A DNA stretch of 64,000 bases from Streptomyces sp. ISL-11 (GCF_018614525.1 NZ_JAGGOL010000027.1:1-64000); one strand, 5' to 3'; shown: positions 1 to 7,724, counted from the first letter of the stretch. A program made the numbers and translations. The notes: generated by a model from the sequence alone, not told the origin.

Positions 1-1371
1 GGCCGGGGCCGCAGGGGCGCCGGAGACGGCCGCGCGGGCGGCCGCGGGACCGGTGACGCCGGCGGGCGGAGCCGCGTGGGCGTCGGGACCGGGCACGTAT
101 CCGGCGGCGGCAGCGCCGTGGACGCCCGGGGCTGCCGGGGCGTAACCGGCGGGCGGCACCATGGGCGCCGTCACCACCGCGGCGCCACCGACAGCGCCTA
201 CGCCGCCGGCGAGGGCGCCGCGCTCCAGCTTGTCGAGCCGGGCCCGTACGGAACGCTCGTCGTCGAAGGCGGCGGGCAGCAGGACGCGCGCGCAGATCAG
301 CTCCAGCTGGAGCCGCGGCGAGGTGGCGCCGCGCATCTCGGTCAGGCCCTCGTTGACGAGGTCGGCGGCGCGGCTGAGCTCGGCGGCGCCGAAGACGGAC
401 GCCTGGGCCTGCATGCGCTCGATCAGGTCGGCCGGGGCGTCGATGAGGCCCTTGTCCACGGCGTCCGGGACGGCGGCGAGGATGACGAGGTCGCGCAGCC
501 GCTCCAGGAGGTCCGCGACGAAGCGGCGGGGGTCGTTGCCGCCCTCGATGACGCGGTCGACGATCTCGAAGGCGGCGGCACCGTCGCTCGCGGCGAAGGC
601 GTCGACGACGGAGTCGAGCAGCGAGCTGTCCGTGTACCCGAGGAGGGACGTCGCCATGGCGTATGTCACACCGTCCTCGGCGGCGCCGGCGAGGAGCTGG
701 TCCATCACGGACATCGAGTCACGCACGGAACCGGCACCGGCCCGGACGACGAGCGGCAGCACGCCGTCCTCGACGGGGATCTTCTCTTGCTCGCAGACCT
801 CGCCGAGATAGTCGCGCAGGGTGCCGGGCGGCACGAGGCGGAACGGATAGTGGTGCGTACGCGACCGGATCGTCCCGATGACCTTCTCGGGCTCGGTCGT
901 CGCGAAGATGAACTTGAGGTGCTCCGGGGGCTCCTCGACCACCTTCAGCAGGGCGTTGAAGCCCGCCGGGGTGACCATGTGCGCCTCGTCGATGATGTAG
1001 ATCTTGTAGCGGCTGGAGGCGGGCCCGAAGAATGCCTTCTCGCGCAGCTCACGGGCGTCGTCCACACCACCGTGCGACGCGGCGTCGATCTCGATGACGT
1101 CGATCGAGCCGCGGCCGTTGCGCGCGAGGTCCTGGCAGGACTGGCACTGGCCGCAGGGCGTGGGCGTGGGGCCCTGCTCACAGTTCAGACAGCGCGCGAG
1201 GATGCGCGCGCTCGTCGTCTTTCCACAGCCGCGCGGCCCGCTGAACAGGTACGCGTGATTGACCCGGTTGTTGCGCAGCGCCTGCTGCAACGGGGTGGTG
1301 ACATGCTCCTGACCGATGACCTCGGCGAAGGACTCGGGACGGTAGCGGCGGTAGAGCGCGAGGGACGACAC
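1..1371 (-). CDS. dnaX: DNA polymerase III gamma/tau subunit (clamp loader), 3' end outside the window
   Basis: Clamp-loader ATPase that loads the beta clamp in the replisome. The translation starts with VSSLALYRRYRPESFAEVIG, then shows the Walker A GPRGCGKTT, the four-cysteine zinc module (CLNC..CGQCQSC), the Walker B IIDEAHM and the sensor region FATTEPEKV, all in family order. The tail becomes Ala/Pro-rich, as in actinobacterial tau, and runs off the left edge. The GTG at 1371 was chosen because family members begin SSLALYRRYRP; an upstream in-frame GTG at 1395 would add eight residues and has no better ribosome site. The small SRP RNA gene lies just upstream on the same strand, the usual Streptomyces arrangement. 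Confidence 0.95.
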   Translation of the reverse strand, partial: MSSLALYRRYRPESFAEVIGQEHVTTPLQQALRNNRVNHAYLFSGPRGCGKTTSARILARCLNCEQGPTPTPCGQCQSCQDLARNGRGSIDVIEIDAASHGGVDDARELREKAFFGPASSRYKIYIIDEAHMVTPAGFNALLKVVEEPPEHLKFIFATTEPEKVIGTIRSRTHHYPFRLVPPGTLRDYLGEVCEQEKIPVEDGVLPLVVRAGAGSVRDSMSVMDQLLAGAAEDGVTYAMATSLLGYTDSSLLDSVVDAFAASDGAAAFEIVDRVIEGGNDPRRFVADLLERLRDLVILAAVPDAVDKGLIDAPADLIERMQAQASVFGAAELSRAADLVNEGLTEMRGATSPRLQLELICARVLLPAAFDDERSVRARLDKLERGALAGGVGAVGGAAVVTAPMVPPAGYAPAAPGVHGAAAAGYVPGPDAHAAPPAGVTGPAAARAAVSGAPAAPA

Positions 1372-1473
1372 GTCTACGAGGTTATCCGGCCCCACTGACA
1401 AGTGGTCTCGATCACACTTCTCCGGCTCTCCAGGGCCTCCGGGAAACCCCTCGGGAGCCCCAGGAAACGCAAG

Positions 1474-1564
1474 GGCCCCCCACGCACCCACCAGAGCTCA
1501 CTTACCCTTGCTGCCTTCCGGCCCTGGGGGAGTTCGGTGAGATGGCGCCACGTGAGGGGCTTGC
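1474..1564 (-). ncRNA. ffs: Small signal recognition particle RNA (4.5S-like)
   Basis: On the minus strand this stretch contains the SRP domain IV loop signature GGCCGGAAGGCAGCA followed by GGGTAA. The outer ends GCCCCTCACG and CGTGGGGGGC pair to close a long hairpin of about 90 nt, the size of the Gram-positive small type. It binds Ffh and targets membrane proteins. The position just upstream of dnaX supports the call. Exact ends are estimated from the pairing. Confidence 0.9.
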
Positions 1565-1673
1565 CCTCAGCCTAGCCGATCCTGAGCGGTGCTCGTGCCC
1601 CCTCCCCCTCGGCTCCCCCACCTCGGAGGAAGGCGTTCGCGAGCACCCCTTCCGGTCTTGTATTGTTTGCCGC

Positions 1674-1761
1674 GGAGGATTCGCCTAGTGGCCTAGGGCG
1701 CACGCTTGGAAAGCGTGTTGGGGGCAACCCCTCACGAGTTCGAATCTCGTATCCTCCGCCA
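1674..1761 (+). tRNA. tRNA-Ser (anticodon GGA), attachment site of an island
   Basis: An 88-nt cloverleaf with the CCA encoded. The acceptor arm pairs GGAGGAT (1674-1680) with ATCCTCC (1751-1757) and the discriminator is G1758. The anticodon stem CACGC/GCGTG encloses the loop TTGGAAA, giving anticodon GGA at 1708-1710. A long variable arm (TTGGGGGCAACCCC) marks the serine class. Its 3' part, from the anticodon loop on, is repeated at 4733-4805, so this tRNA was used as an integration site and was restored by the incoming element. Confidence 0.97.
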
Positions 1762-1777
1762 GTGCCTCACCGGGCAC
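1706..1777 (+). repeat. attL: left attachment repeat (tRNA 3' half plus flank)
   Basis: Positions 1706-1759 are identical over 54 bp to 4733-4786, and 1760-1777 are identical to 4788-4805. The two copies differ only by one extra A at 4787. The repeat begins exactly at the anticodon loop, a typical crossover region for tyrosine integrases. Confidence 0.92.
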
Positions 1778-1780
1778 GAC

Positions 1781-1816
1781 TCGAAGGGCCCCACCGTTCG
1801 CGGTGGGGCCCTTCGA
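1781..1816 (+). terminator. Hairpin terminator after tRNA-Ser(GGA)
   Basis: A near-perfect stem, TCGAAGGGCCCCACCG against CGGTGGGGCCCTTCGA, follows the tRNA by 20 bases. It came with the inserted element; the original tRNA terminator is probably the similar hairpin at 4809-4844 beyond attR. Confidence 0.75.
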
Positions 1817-1826
1817 CGTATCTGTC

Positions 1827-2080
1827 TCAGCTGGTTTTTCCGTCGGCTTCGAGCAGCTCCCAGATCGCGTCTCCGACTCGCTGCGCGACCTTGCAGAGCA
1901 TCGCCCCGGCGATGTGCATGCACTCGGGGCAGGCGCCCGTCCCGTACGCCCGGGTCCCGCAGCAGCCGCTTCCAGATGTGGTAGATCGGTGTTCGGACTC
2001 GGCGGCCCGTCGGTCGGCGAGGCGAAGACGCACCCCCTGTCCTCCCACTTGGTACCGGCCGCGATCCGTTCCTTCTCCCG
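1827..2080 (-). pseudogene. Remnant of a tyrosine recombinase (integrase), C-terminal part, frameshifted
   Basis: Three successive minus-strand reading frames together give an integrase C-terminus. Around 1982-2077 one frame reads EKERIAAGTKWEDRGCVF, the segment before the catalytic HxxR box. Around 1932-1982 the next frame reads HIWKRLLRDPGVRDGRL. From 1931 to 1827 the third frame reads AMLCKVAQRVGDAIWELLEA and stops. The RHTAA-type box and the region before the tyrosine are missing, so there is a deletion as well as frameshifts. The location next to attL is where an AICE or phage integrase belongs. Its enzyme must be inactive. The assignment rests on motif memory, not alignment. Confidence 0.7.
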
Positions 2081-2287
2081 CGTGGAGGGGCAGATCTTGC
2101 GCGTTCGCCCTCGGTGACCGGGTCGTGTTCCGAGTTGGCCACGACACCTCCGGCCTGCCTGCGGATCTTCCCGCATTCCCAGGGCACTTGGGCGGTTACG
2201 TCGATACGCTCCGGGTCCACGGAGGCCACCGAGCTACCCCCGGGCCCAGGACCTCACCTGCATTGCCGTCCCGAAGAGAGGTGCCTG

Positions 2288-2833
2288 ATGGCGGCCTTCA
2301 ACGTGCGGCCGGACATCGATGCCGCCGCCGCGAAGCTGAACAACACATTTGGCGCCAAGAGGGAGATCAAGAGACTCCCCGAGGTGCTGTGGGAAGGCGA
2401 ACTCATCGACATGCTCGCCACAGGCACCTACGCCAACGGCACGGGCATCGTCGCCATGACGAACATGCGGCTGCTGTTCCTGAAGCACGGCGTCATGTCG
2501 CAGACTGTGGAGGACTTCCCCTACGGCAAGGTCTCCTCGGCGCAGTGGCATGGCGGCATCGTGATGGGGACGCTCACGGTGTACACGTCAGGGAACCGGG
2601 CAGACATCAAAAACATGCCGAAGGACCAGGGCAAGGCCATCGCTGACAAGTTGCGCATGCGCATCGCGCAGGGCACGCAACCGGGCGCGGCGCCAGTGCC
2701 GGCGTCACCTGCTCCTGGCCAGGGTCAGGATGCGGCCTCCCGGCTGGCGACGCTGGACCAGCTGCGTGCCGCGGGGGCGATCACGGACGCGGAGTATCGG
2801 GACCGGAGGAAGGCGATCACCGACAGCCTGTAG
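2288..2833 (+). CDS. PH-like and SHOCT domain protein
   Basis: A 181-residue soluble protein with a bacterial PH-like (YokE type) domain at about residues 25-130 (LWEGELIDMLATGTY, then MTNMRLLFL and FPYGKVSSAQ), an Ala/Pro linker, and a C-terminal SHOCT motif (RLATLDQLRAAGAITDAEY). SHOCT tails are short helical modules found on many phage and membrane-associated proteins, and function is unknown. The ATG at 2288 follows an AGAGAGG ribosome site. It is the first intact gene of the island and is co-directional with the next three. Confidence 0.7.
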   Translation: MAAFNVRPDIDAAAAKLNNTFGAKREIKRLPEVLWEGELIDMLATGTYANGTGIVAMTNMRLLFLKHGVMSQTVEDFPYGKVSSAQWHGGIVMGTLTVYTSGNRADIKNMPKDQGKAIADKLRMRIAQGTQPGAAPVPASPAPGQGQDAASRLATLDQLRAAGAITDAEYRDRRKAITDSL

Positions 2834-2953
2834 GCCTAGGTGAGGACGGTCCCCGCGGATGTGGCGTGGGGACCGTTGTCGTGTCGCCTTCCGGGCATGG
2901 CAGATGTGCCGGCACCTCGCCGGGGGACGAGGGTCACATTACGATCGCCGGTC

Positions 2954-3847
2954 ATGGACTGGCTGGAGCGGACCGCGAAGTTGAGGCAGTGGGCCAGAAG
3001 TGGGGCGCGTGCTCCGCACAAGCCGCTGCTGTTCCTTTACGCCCTGGGCCGGTTCCAGCAGGACGCCGACGGTGAGCTGCCGTACAGCGCGGTGGAGGAA
3101 GACCTGAAGCGGCTACTGGCCGAGTACGGGCCGCCCAACAAGACGACACCTGCCTATCCGTTCCATCATCTGGTCAGTGACGGGGTGTGGGAGGTATACA
3201 CCGATCGCGGCCCGGGCAGCCCTGGCAGCGGGGTGCGGGAGCTGCGAGCGGCGGGGGCGGCCGGGCGGCTGGCGCCGGAGCTGCGGGCGGCGCTGCGGCG
3301 GGAGCCGTCGCTGCTCGGCCGGATTGCGCGGGCACTGCTCGACCTGCACTTCCCGCCCTCACTCCACGGCGAGCTGTGCGAAGCCGTGGGCCTGGAGCTG
3401 GAGCCGGCGGAGACCGAACAGCTCCCGGCTGCGCGGAGGCGGCGGAACCGGCGGATGCGGGAGCTGATCCTCACGGCCTACGAGTACCAGTGCGCCTTCT
3501 GCGGCTACGACGGCAGGATCGGCGCGGTGCCGGTCGGGCTGGAGGCCGCGCACGTGCGCTGGTGGGCGTTCGGTGGCCCGGACGACGTCGAAAACGGACT
3601 CTGCCTCTGCTCGCTGCACCACAAGCTCTTCGACAAGGGCGCCCTCGGCATCGGCGATGGCCACCGCATCCTTGTCTCGCAACGTTTTGTCGGCCGCAGC
3701 CGCGCCGCCCGTGAGCACGTCATAGCGCTCGCGGGCCGTCCGCTCGTGGGCCCTCAACCGGGCGCCCACCCCATCGCGGCGTCCCACCGCTCCTGGCACA
3801 CCAGTCAGGTCTTCCACGGCAGTCCACGCCCTGCCACCGCTGCCTGA
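2954..3847 (+). CDS. Phosphorothioate-DNA-dependent HNH restriction endonuclease (ScoMcrA-like)
   Basis: A type IV restriction enzyme that should cut DNA carrying phosphorothioate linkages. The N-terminus has the sulfur-binding domain signature (MDWLERTAKLRQW, then RAPHKPLLFLYALGRFQ, residues about 1-160, including PAYPFHHL and GPGSPGSGV). The C-terminus has an HNH nuclease with zinc cysteines: CAFCGYDGR, then GLEAAHVRWWAFGGPD and NGLCLCSLHHKLFDKG at about residues 180-235. The length of 297 residues fits the family. The start at 2954 matches the domain start; the reading frame extends upstream, and an ATG at 2897 is possible. As island cargo it would block entry of dnd-modified DNA and is incompatible with a functional dnd system in the host. 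Confidence 0.88.
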   Translation: MDWLERTAKLRQWARSGARAPHKPLLFLYALGRFQQDADGELPYSAVEEDLKRLLAEYGPPNKTTPAYPFHHLVSDGVWEVYTDRGPGSPGSGVRELRAAGAAGRLAPELRAALRREPSLLGRIARALLDLHFPPSLHGELCEAVGLELEPAETEQLPAARRRRNRRMRELILTAYEYQCAFCGYDGRIGAVPVGLEAAHVRWWAFGGPDDVENGLCLCSLHHKLFDKGALGIGDGHRILVSQRFVGRSRAAREHVIALAGRPLVGPQPGAHPIAASHRSWHTSQVFHGSPRPATAA

Positions 3848-3927
3848 CCGCCGTCCCCCTTCATCGCATCGGCCCGACCGCGGCACAGAGTGGTAAGGGG
3901 GATAACACCAAGAGTATGGTCGCTTGT

Positions 3928-4206
3928 ATGGCAACCAAGAAGGTGACGGTGACGATCCCTGAGGATCTCCTTGACGAGATCCGCGCGGAGGCGGCAGAGC
4001 GGGGCCTGTCGGCGTACGTTGCCGAGGCGCTGCGCTTCAAGCGCGACCGGGACCGGCTGCAGGAACTGGTCGACTGGCTGCAGGAGGAGCATGGGCCCGT
4101 CACCGAGGACGAACGCGCGGCAGCGTTCGAGGAACTGGAGGATCTGGACGCCGAGCACGAGCGCCGCCGCGCCGCCGGAAAGCGCAAGGCCGGAGAGGCC
4201 GCGTGA
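3928..4206 (+). CDS. Ribbon-helix-helix antitoxin (VapB/CopG-like)
   Basis: A 92-residue protein beginning KKVTVTIPEDLLDEIRAEAAERGLSAYVAEAL, the beta-strand/helix/helix pattern of RHH DNA-binding antitoxins, followed by a charged helical tail (residues 45-92) that would wrap the toxin. It overlaps the PIN gene by four bases (GTGA), a classical antitoxin-toxin order. It probably represses its own promoter. Confidence 0.8.
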   Translation: MATKKVTVTIPEDLLDEIRAEAAERGLSAYVAEALRFKRDRDRLQELVDWLQEEHGPVTEDERAAAFEELEDLDAEHERRRAAGKRKAGEAA

Positions 4207-4628
4207 AGAAGCAGGCCGGTGAGCGCGGGCAGCAGCCGCTGCGCATCTTCGTACTCGACTGCGAAGCCCTGTCCCTGGCCGTACGCGGCGACCGGAAGAT
4301 GATCGCCTGGTTCGACCTCGCGGCCCGAGGTGAGGCCGAGGTCGTGACGTCCCCGATGACACTGGTCGAGGCATACGACGGCAGAACCACCGAACAGCGC
4401 TGGGACTGGGTGCTCTCCCGGCTGAGGGTCGCCGACATCGGGAAAGACGAGGCTCGCCAGGCCCGCCGACTCCTCGCCGACGCCAAGCTGCACGGCCACA
4501 AGTACGCGATCGACGCGGTACTCGCCGTCATCGCGCGGCAGCAGAAGGGACAGGTCACGGTCTTCACATCGGACGTGGACGACCTGGAGAAACTGGTCCC
4601 GGACTCGATCGTCGTCAAGAAGGTATGA
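4203..4628 (+). CDS. PIN-domain toxin (VapC-like RNase)
   Basis: A 141-residue PIN-domain ribonuclease, presumably cleaving tRNA or rRNA when free of antitoxin. Acidic residues expected of the metal site are seen in FVLDCEALS (near residue 19), TLVEAY (near 55), KYAIDAVLA (near 100) and FTSDVDDLEKL (near 122). The gene starts with GTG inside the end of the antitoxin gene. Last gene before attR, so the pair probably stabilises the island. Confidence 0.8.
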   Translation: MKKQAGERGQQPLRIFVLDCEALSLAVRGDRKMIAWFDLAARGEAEVVTSPMTLVEAYDGRTTEQRWDWVLSRLRVADIGKDEARQARRLLADAKLHGHKYAIDAVLAVIARQQKGQVTVFTSDVDDLEKLVPDSIVVKKV

Positions 4629-4732
4629 CCCGACGCTCTGGTCTCATTCACCAACGTCCAGCCCCCCCCCGGACGTCCACTTCGCCGCAGGTCGTAACGC
4701 CTCCGCCCACCCCCGGACACCCAAACGAACAT

Positions 4733-4805
4733 TTGGAAAGCGTGTTGGGGGCAACCCCTCACGAGTTCGAATCTCGTATCCTCCGCACAGTGCCTCACCG
4801 GGCAC
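4733..4805 (+). repeat. attR: partial tRNA-Ser copy at the right end of the island
   Basis: This is a 54-bp exact copy of tRNA-Ser positions 1706-1759 and, after a one-base insertion (A4787), an 18-bp copy of the flank. It lacks the 5' half of the tRNA and the insertion disrupts the CCA end, so it cannot encode a tRNA. Confidence 0.92.
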
Positions 4806-4808
4806 TAA

Positions 4809-4844
4809 CGAAGGCCCCGACCGGGAAACCGGCCGGGGCCTTCG
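4809..4844 (+). terminator. Hairpin terminator beyond attR (probably the ancestral tRNA terminator)
   Basis: The stem CGAAGGCCCCGACCGG pairs with CCGGCCGGGGCCTTCG and is followed by a T-rich stretch. It sits at the same distance from attR as the 1781-1816 hairpin does from the tRNA, suggesting it served the tRNA before integration. Confidence 0.7.
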
Positions 4845-4905
4845 TGTTTCTCCGGCCGGTCGTCGCCGCGGCCGTGCCGTCCGACGTATGACGTATCTCG
4901 TAAGG

Positions 4906-4941
4906 CCCGCCGCGCCACGACGGGGGTCATGGCGCGGCGGG
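4906..4941 (-). terminator. Terminator hairpin downstream of the sigJ-type gene
   Basis: The 12-bp stem CCCGCCGCGCCA/TGGCGCGGCGGG lies 18 bases beyond the stop codon of the minus-strand sigma factor gene. Confidence 0.6.
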
Positions 4942-4959
4942 TCGCCCGTGGGGCGAAGC

Positions 4960-5838
4960 TCAGTGGTTCAGGTCGAGGGCGCTCAGGCGTTCCGGGTCGG
5001 CCAGGACGTCGATCGCGACGATCCTGCCGTTCGTGACCGTGAAGGCCATGACCGACATCGGGCGGCCGTTCGCGACGACCGTGACGCCCGGGGTGCCGTT
5101 GATGAGGGCCGGGCGGGCGAACGGGGAGAGCTTGCCGAAGGTGATCGCCTGGCCGGCCACGGTGCGGGCGCCGTGGAGGGCGACCGTGTGGCGGGCGCGT
5201 ACGACGCCGCCGTCGGAGCGGAGGACGACGTCGGGATCGAGCACGCCGACGAGCGCTTCGAAGTCGCCGTCGCGGGCGGCGGCGAAGAACGCGGCGACGA
5301 CTTCCCGCTGGCGCGCGAGGTCGGGGTCGGGGGCGGGGGCCTGGCCCTGTACGCGGCGGCGGGCGCGGCTCGCCAGTTGTCTCGTCGCGGCCGGGGTGCG
5401 CTCGATCATCTCCGCGATCTCGTCGAAGGGGACGGCGAACATGTCGTGCAGGACGAACGCGAGCCGCTCGGCCGGCGTCAGCGATTCGAGTACGACCATC
5501 AGCGCCAGCCCGACCGAGTCGGCCAGCAGCACCTCCTGTTCGGGGTCGACGACCCCGGACGCCGGGCTGATCACCGGGTCGGGCATGCGCGACTCCAGCG
5601 GATCCTCGCGCCGCTGCTCGCGTGAGCGCAGCATGTTCAGGCACACCCGCGCCACCACCGTGGTCAGCCACCCGGCGAGGTTCTCCACGCCGCTGACGTC
5701 GGTGCGACCGAAGCGCAGCCAGCCCTCCTGAACGGCGTCCTCGGCCTCGCTGATCGAGCCGAGCATCCGGTAGGCCACCGCCCTCAGATGGGGCCGGTGC
5801 TCCTCGAACCGCTCCGTCAGCCGTGCGCTGTCGTCCAC
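4960..5838 (-). CDS. sigJ: ECF sigma factor of the SigJ type with SnoaL-like C-terminal domain
   Basis: Extracytoplasmic-function sigma factor of 292 residues. Region 2 is seen at about residues 10-75 (LRAVAYRMLGSISEAEDAVQ, then WLTTVVARVCLNMLRSREQR) and region 4 at about 110-165 (LTPAERLAFVLHDMFAVPFD, EIAEMIERTPAATRQLASRAR). Residues 175-285 form a SnoaL-like fold (REVVAAFFAAARDGDFEALV) that replaces an anti-sigma factor in this class and senses or gates activity. The GTG at 5838 follows a GGAAGGA site. The NAD-binding gene at 5940 is divergent, a common pairing in which the oxidoreductase is a target of the sigma factor (inference). Confidence 0.9.
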   Translation of the reverse strand: MDDSARLTERFEEHRPHLRAVAYRMLGSISEAEDAVQEGWLRFGRTDVSGVENLAGWLTTVVARVCLNMLRSREQRREDPLESRMPDPVISPASGVVDPEQEVLLADSVGLALMVVLESLTPAERLAFVLHDMFAVPFDEIAEMIERTPAATRQLASRARRRVQGQAPAPDPDLARQREVVAAFFAAARDGDFEALVGVLDPDVVLRSDGGVVRARHTVALHGARTVAGQAITFGKLSPFARPALINGTPGVTVVANGRPMSVMAFTVTNGRIVAIDVLADPERLSALDLNH

Positions 5839-5939
5839 GTGTCACATTCCTTCCGCGCTGGGGGTCATGTCAGTAGACACACGAAACGCGACGTTGTCAC
5901 CGGGTGATCAACTCCCGGGCGAACGAATTGGAGAAGACC

Positions 5940-6740
5940 GTGACGACCTCCCCCCTCCTGGTCACCGGCGGCACCGGCACGCTCGGGCGCCTCGTCGTGC
6001 CGCTCCTGCGGGACGCCGGCCACGACGTGCGGGTGCTGAGCCGGCACGCCCGCGAGTCCGTGGACGGTGTCGAGTACGTGACCGGCGACCTGCTCAAGGG
6101 AGAGGGAATCGACGCCGCGGTGGCGGGCGTCGGGACCGTCCTGCACCTCGCGGGCGGCCCCAAGGGTGACGACGAGGCGACCCGGAACCTGGTGCGGGCC
6201 GCGTCGGGGGCCGGGGTGCGGCACCTGGTGTACATCTCGGTCATCGGGGCGGACAGGGTTCCGCTGGGCTACTTCCGGGCCAAGCTGGGCGCCGAGCGGG
6301 CGGTGGCGGAGTCCGGGATTCCGTGGACGACGCTGCGGGCCGCCCAGTTCCACGACCTGGTGCTGATGGTCGTGGGAAAGATGGCGAAGTCTCCGGTGAT
6401 GCCCGTCCCGGGCGGCCTGCGGTTCCAGCCGGTCGACGCGCGCGAAGTGGCGGCCCGGCTCGTGGAACTGACGCTCGGCGAGCCGGCCGGCCTGGTGCCC
6501 GACCTGGCGGGGCCGACGGTGTACGGGATGGCCGAGCTGAGCCGCGGTTACCTCCGGGCACGCGGGAAGAGCCGGCCGATGCTGCCGGTCCGGATTCCGG
6601 GGAAGGCCGGCCGCGCGTACCGCGCCGGCGAGAACCTCTCCTTCGACGGAGCCGCCACCGGGAAGCGGACCTGGGAGGACTTCCTGGCGGAGCGGGTGGA
6701 GCGAGTAGGGCGGGTGGGTCGGGTGGAGCGGGCCTCCTGA
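5940..6740 (+). CDS. NAD(P)-binding NmrA-like atypical SDR
   Basis: A 266-residue oxidoreductase or redox sensor with a Rossmann fold. The nucleotide motif LVTGGTGTLGR is at residues 6-16; strands and the typical VRAASGAGVRHLVYIS segment follow, and the family's WTTLRAAQFHDLV substrate segment is present. No classical YxxxK catalytic pair is seen, as usual for NmrA-like members. The GTG at 5940 has a good GGAG site six bases upstream, which decides the start over upstream ATG codons. It is divergent from the sigJ-type gene with about 100 bp between and may belong to its regulon. Confidence 0.82.
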   Translation: MTTSPLLVTGGTGTLGRLVVPLLRDAGHDVRVLSRHARESVDGVEYVTGDLLKGEGIDAAVAGVGTVLHLAGGPKGDDEATRNLVRAASGAGVRHLVYISVIGADRVPLGYFRAKLGAERAVAESGIPWTTLRAAQFHDLVLMVVGKMAKSPVMPVPGGLRFQPVDAREVAARLVELTLGEPAGLVPDLAGPTVYGMAELSRGYLRARGKSRPMLPVRIPGKAGRAYRAGENLSFDGAATGKRTWEDFLAERVERVGRVGRVERAS

Positions 6741-6780
6741 CGGCATATCAACAACAGGCCGACCGTCCGCCGACAGCAAC

Positions 6781-6848
6781 TTGAACGCGTTCAAAAACAG
6801 GTCTACAGTCACGACCACAGAGTTTTGAACACGTTCAAGAAGGAGTCG
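6781..6848 (+). promoter_or_regulatory. Promoter with two TetR-type operators
   Basis: Two copies of the palindrome TTGAACRCGTTCAA occur at 6781-6794 and 6835-6848, 54 bp apart. The first half-site TTGAAC (6781-6786) doubles as a -35 box; a TACAGT -10 box lies at 6804-6809 after exactly 17 bases. The second operator covers the start region just before the ribosome site of the 6853 gene. This layout predicts repression by the TetR protein encoded at 7725, two genes downstream. Confidence 0.8.
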
Positions 6849-6852
6849 GAGC

Positions 6853-7278
6853 GTGGACCTCAGCGTCGTCGCATACGTCATCTACTTGCTGGTCAGCCTC
6901 GGGCTCACCGTCTGGGTCGCGCGGACGCTCAGCCGCAACGGACGGGTCTTCCTCGCCGATGTGCTGCGGGGGGACGACAAGCTCGCCGAGGCCGTGAACC
7001 ATCTGCTGGTGGTCGGCTTCTACCTGGTGAACCTGGGGTTCATCGCGCTGTACCTGCAGGACGACACCACCATCACCGACGCCCGGGGCGTGTTCGAGGC
7101 GCTGTCGCAAAAGCTCGGCGTCGTGCTGCTCGTCCTGGGCGTGATGCACCTCGGCAACGTCTTCACGCTCAACAAGTTCCGCCGCCGGGGAATGATGGAG
7201 CGCGAGCAGCGGCCGCCGGTCCCGCCGCAGGGGTACACCGCCCCGGCCGGCCCGTGGGCCGCACCGGCCGGGCACTGA
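6853..7278 (+). CDS. Small integral membrane protein
   Basis: A 141-residue protein with three clear hydrophobic helices: residues about 3-23 (AYVIYLLVSLGLTVWVA), 49-67 (HLLVVGFYLVNLGFIALYL) and 85-105 (LGVVLLVLGVMHLGNVF), followed by a Pro-rich cytoplasmic tail. Function unknown. It is the first gene of an operon with the DCC-like and TetR genes and is controlled by the palindromic operators in front of it. The GTG at 6853 follows AGAAGGAG. Confidence 0.75.
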   Translation: MDLSVVAYVIYLLVSLGLTVWVARTLSRNGRVFLADVLRGDDKLAEAVNHLLVVGFYLVNLGFIALYLQDDTTITDARGVFEALSQKLGVVLLVLGVMHLGNVFTLNKFRRRGMMEREQRPPVPPQGYTAPAGPWAAPAGH

Positions 7279-7283
7279 GCCCG

Positions 7284-7715
7284 ATGCCGACCGCCACCAC
7301 CGTCGACCGGGGCACGCACCAGGCCCCGGTCCACCGGCTCACCGTGCTGTACGACGCGCGGAGCGCCCTCTGCCTGCACCTGTGCGACTGGCTGGCGAAG
7401 CAGCCGCGGCTGGTGCCGCTCGATCTCGTGCCGGCCGGATCGGACGAGGCCCTGCGCCGCTTCCCGCGGCTCGACCACGCCGGCTCCCCGGAGGAGATCA
7501 CCGTGGTCGGTGACGGCGGGCAGGTGTACCGGGGGCCGGCCGCGTGGGTCGTATGCCTGTGGGCGCTGTCGGAGTACCGGCCGCTCTCGCACAGGGTCAG
7601 CGACCCGTCGGGGATCCGGTTCGCGCGGGGCGCGGTGCTGACCGCCGCCGGGTACCGCGGGGCGCGGTGGCCGCGGTACCCATGGCCGCCGGTCGCGCCA
7701 CAGCCCATTGACTAG
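7284..7715 (+). CDS. DCC-family thiol oxidoreductase-like protein
   Basis: A 143-residue protein with the DCC family opening LTVLYDARSALCLHLCDWL. In the family the motif is DxxCxxC; here the residues read A-R-S-A-L-C-L-H-L-C, so the two cysteines are spaced CxxxC and the motif is unusual. The later segment PEEITVVGDGGQVYRGPAAWV is typical. The enzyme may be a thioredoxin-fold electron carrier, but the altered motif makes activity uncertain. The ATG at 7284 lies five bases after the stop codon of the membrane gene, so it is translationally close. Confidence 0.65.
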   Translation: MPTATTVDRGTHQAPVHRLTVLYDARSALCLHLCDWLAKQPRLVPLDLVPAGSDEALRRFPRLDHAGSPEEITVVGDGGQVYRGPAAWVVCLWALSEYRPLSHRVSDPSGIRFARGAVLTAAGYRGARWPRYPWPPVAPQPID

Positions 7716-7724
7716 GCTCTGACC

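Larger units (their letters stand above)
1706..4805. mobile_element. Small decayed integrative island in tRNA-Ser(GGA)
   Basis: The segment lies between tRNA-Ser(GGA) and a copy of that tRNA's 3' half. Inside are a broken tyrosine integrase next to the left end, a PH/SHOCT protein, a restriction endonuclease for phosphorothioate DNA, and a toxin-antitoxin pair. No replication or transfer gene is visible, so this is a cargo-bearing remnant rather than a complete AICE or prophage. Stability is probably now maintained by the toxin-antitoxin pair and the lost integrase (inference). Confidence 0.85.
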
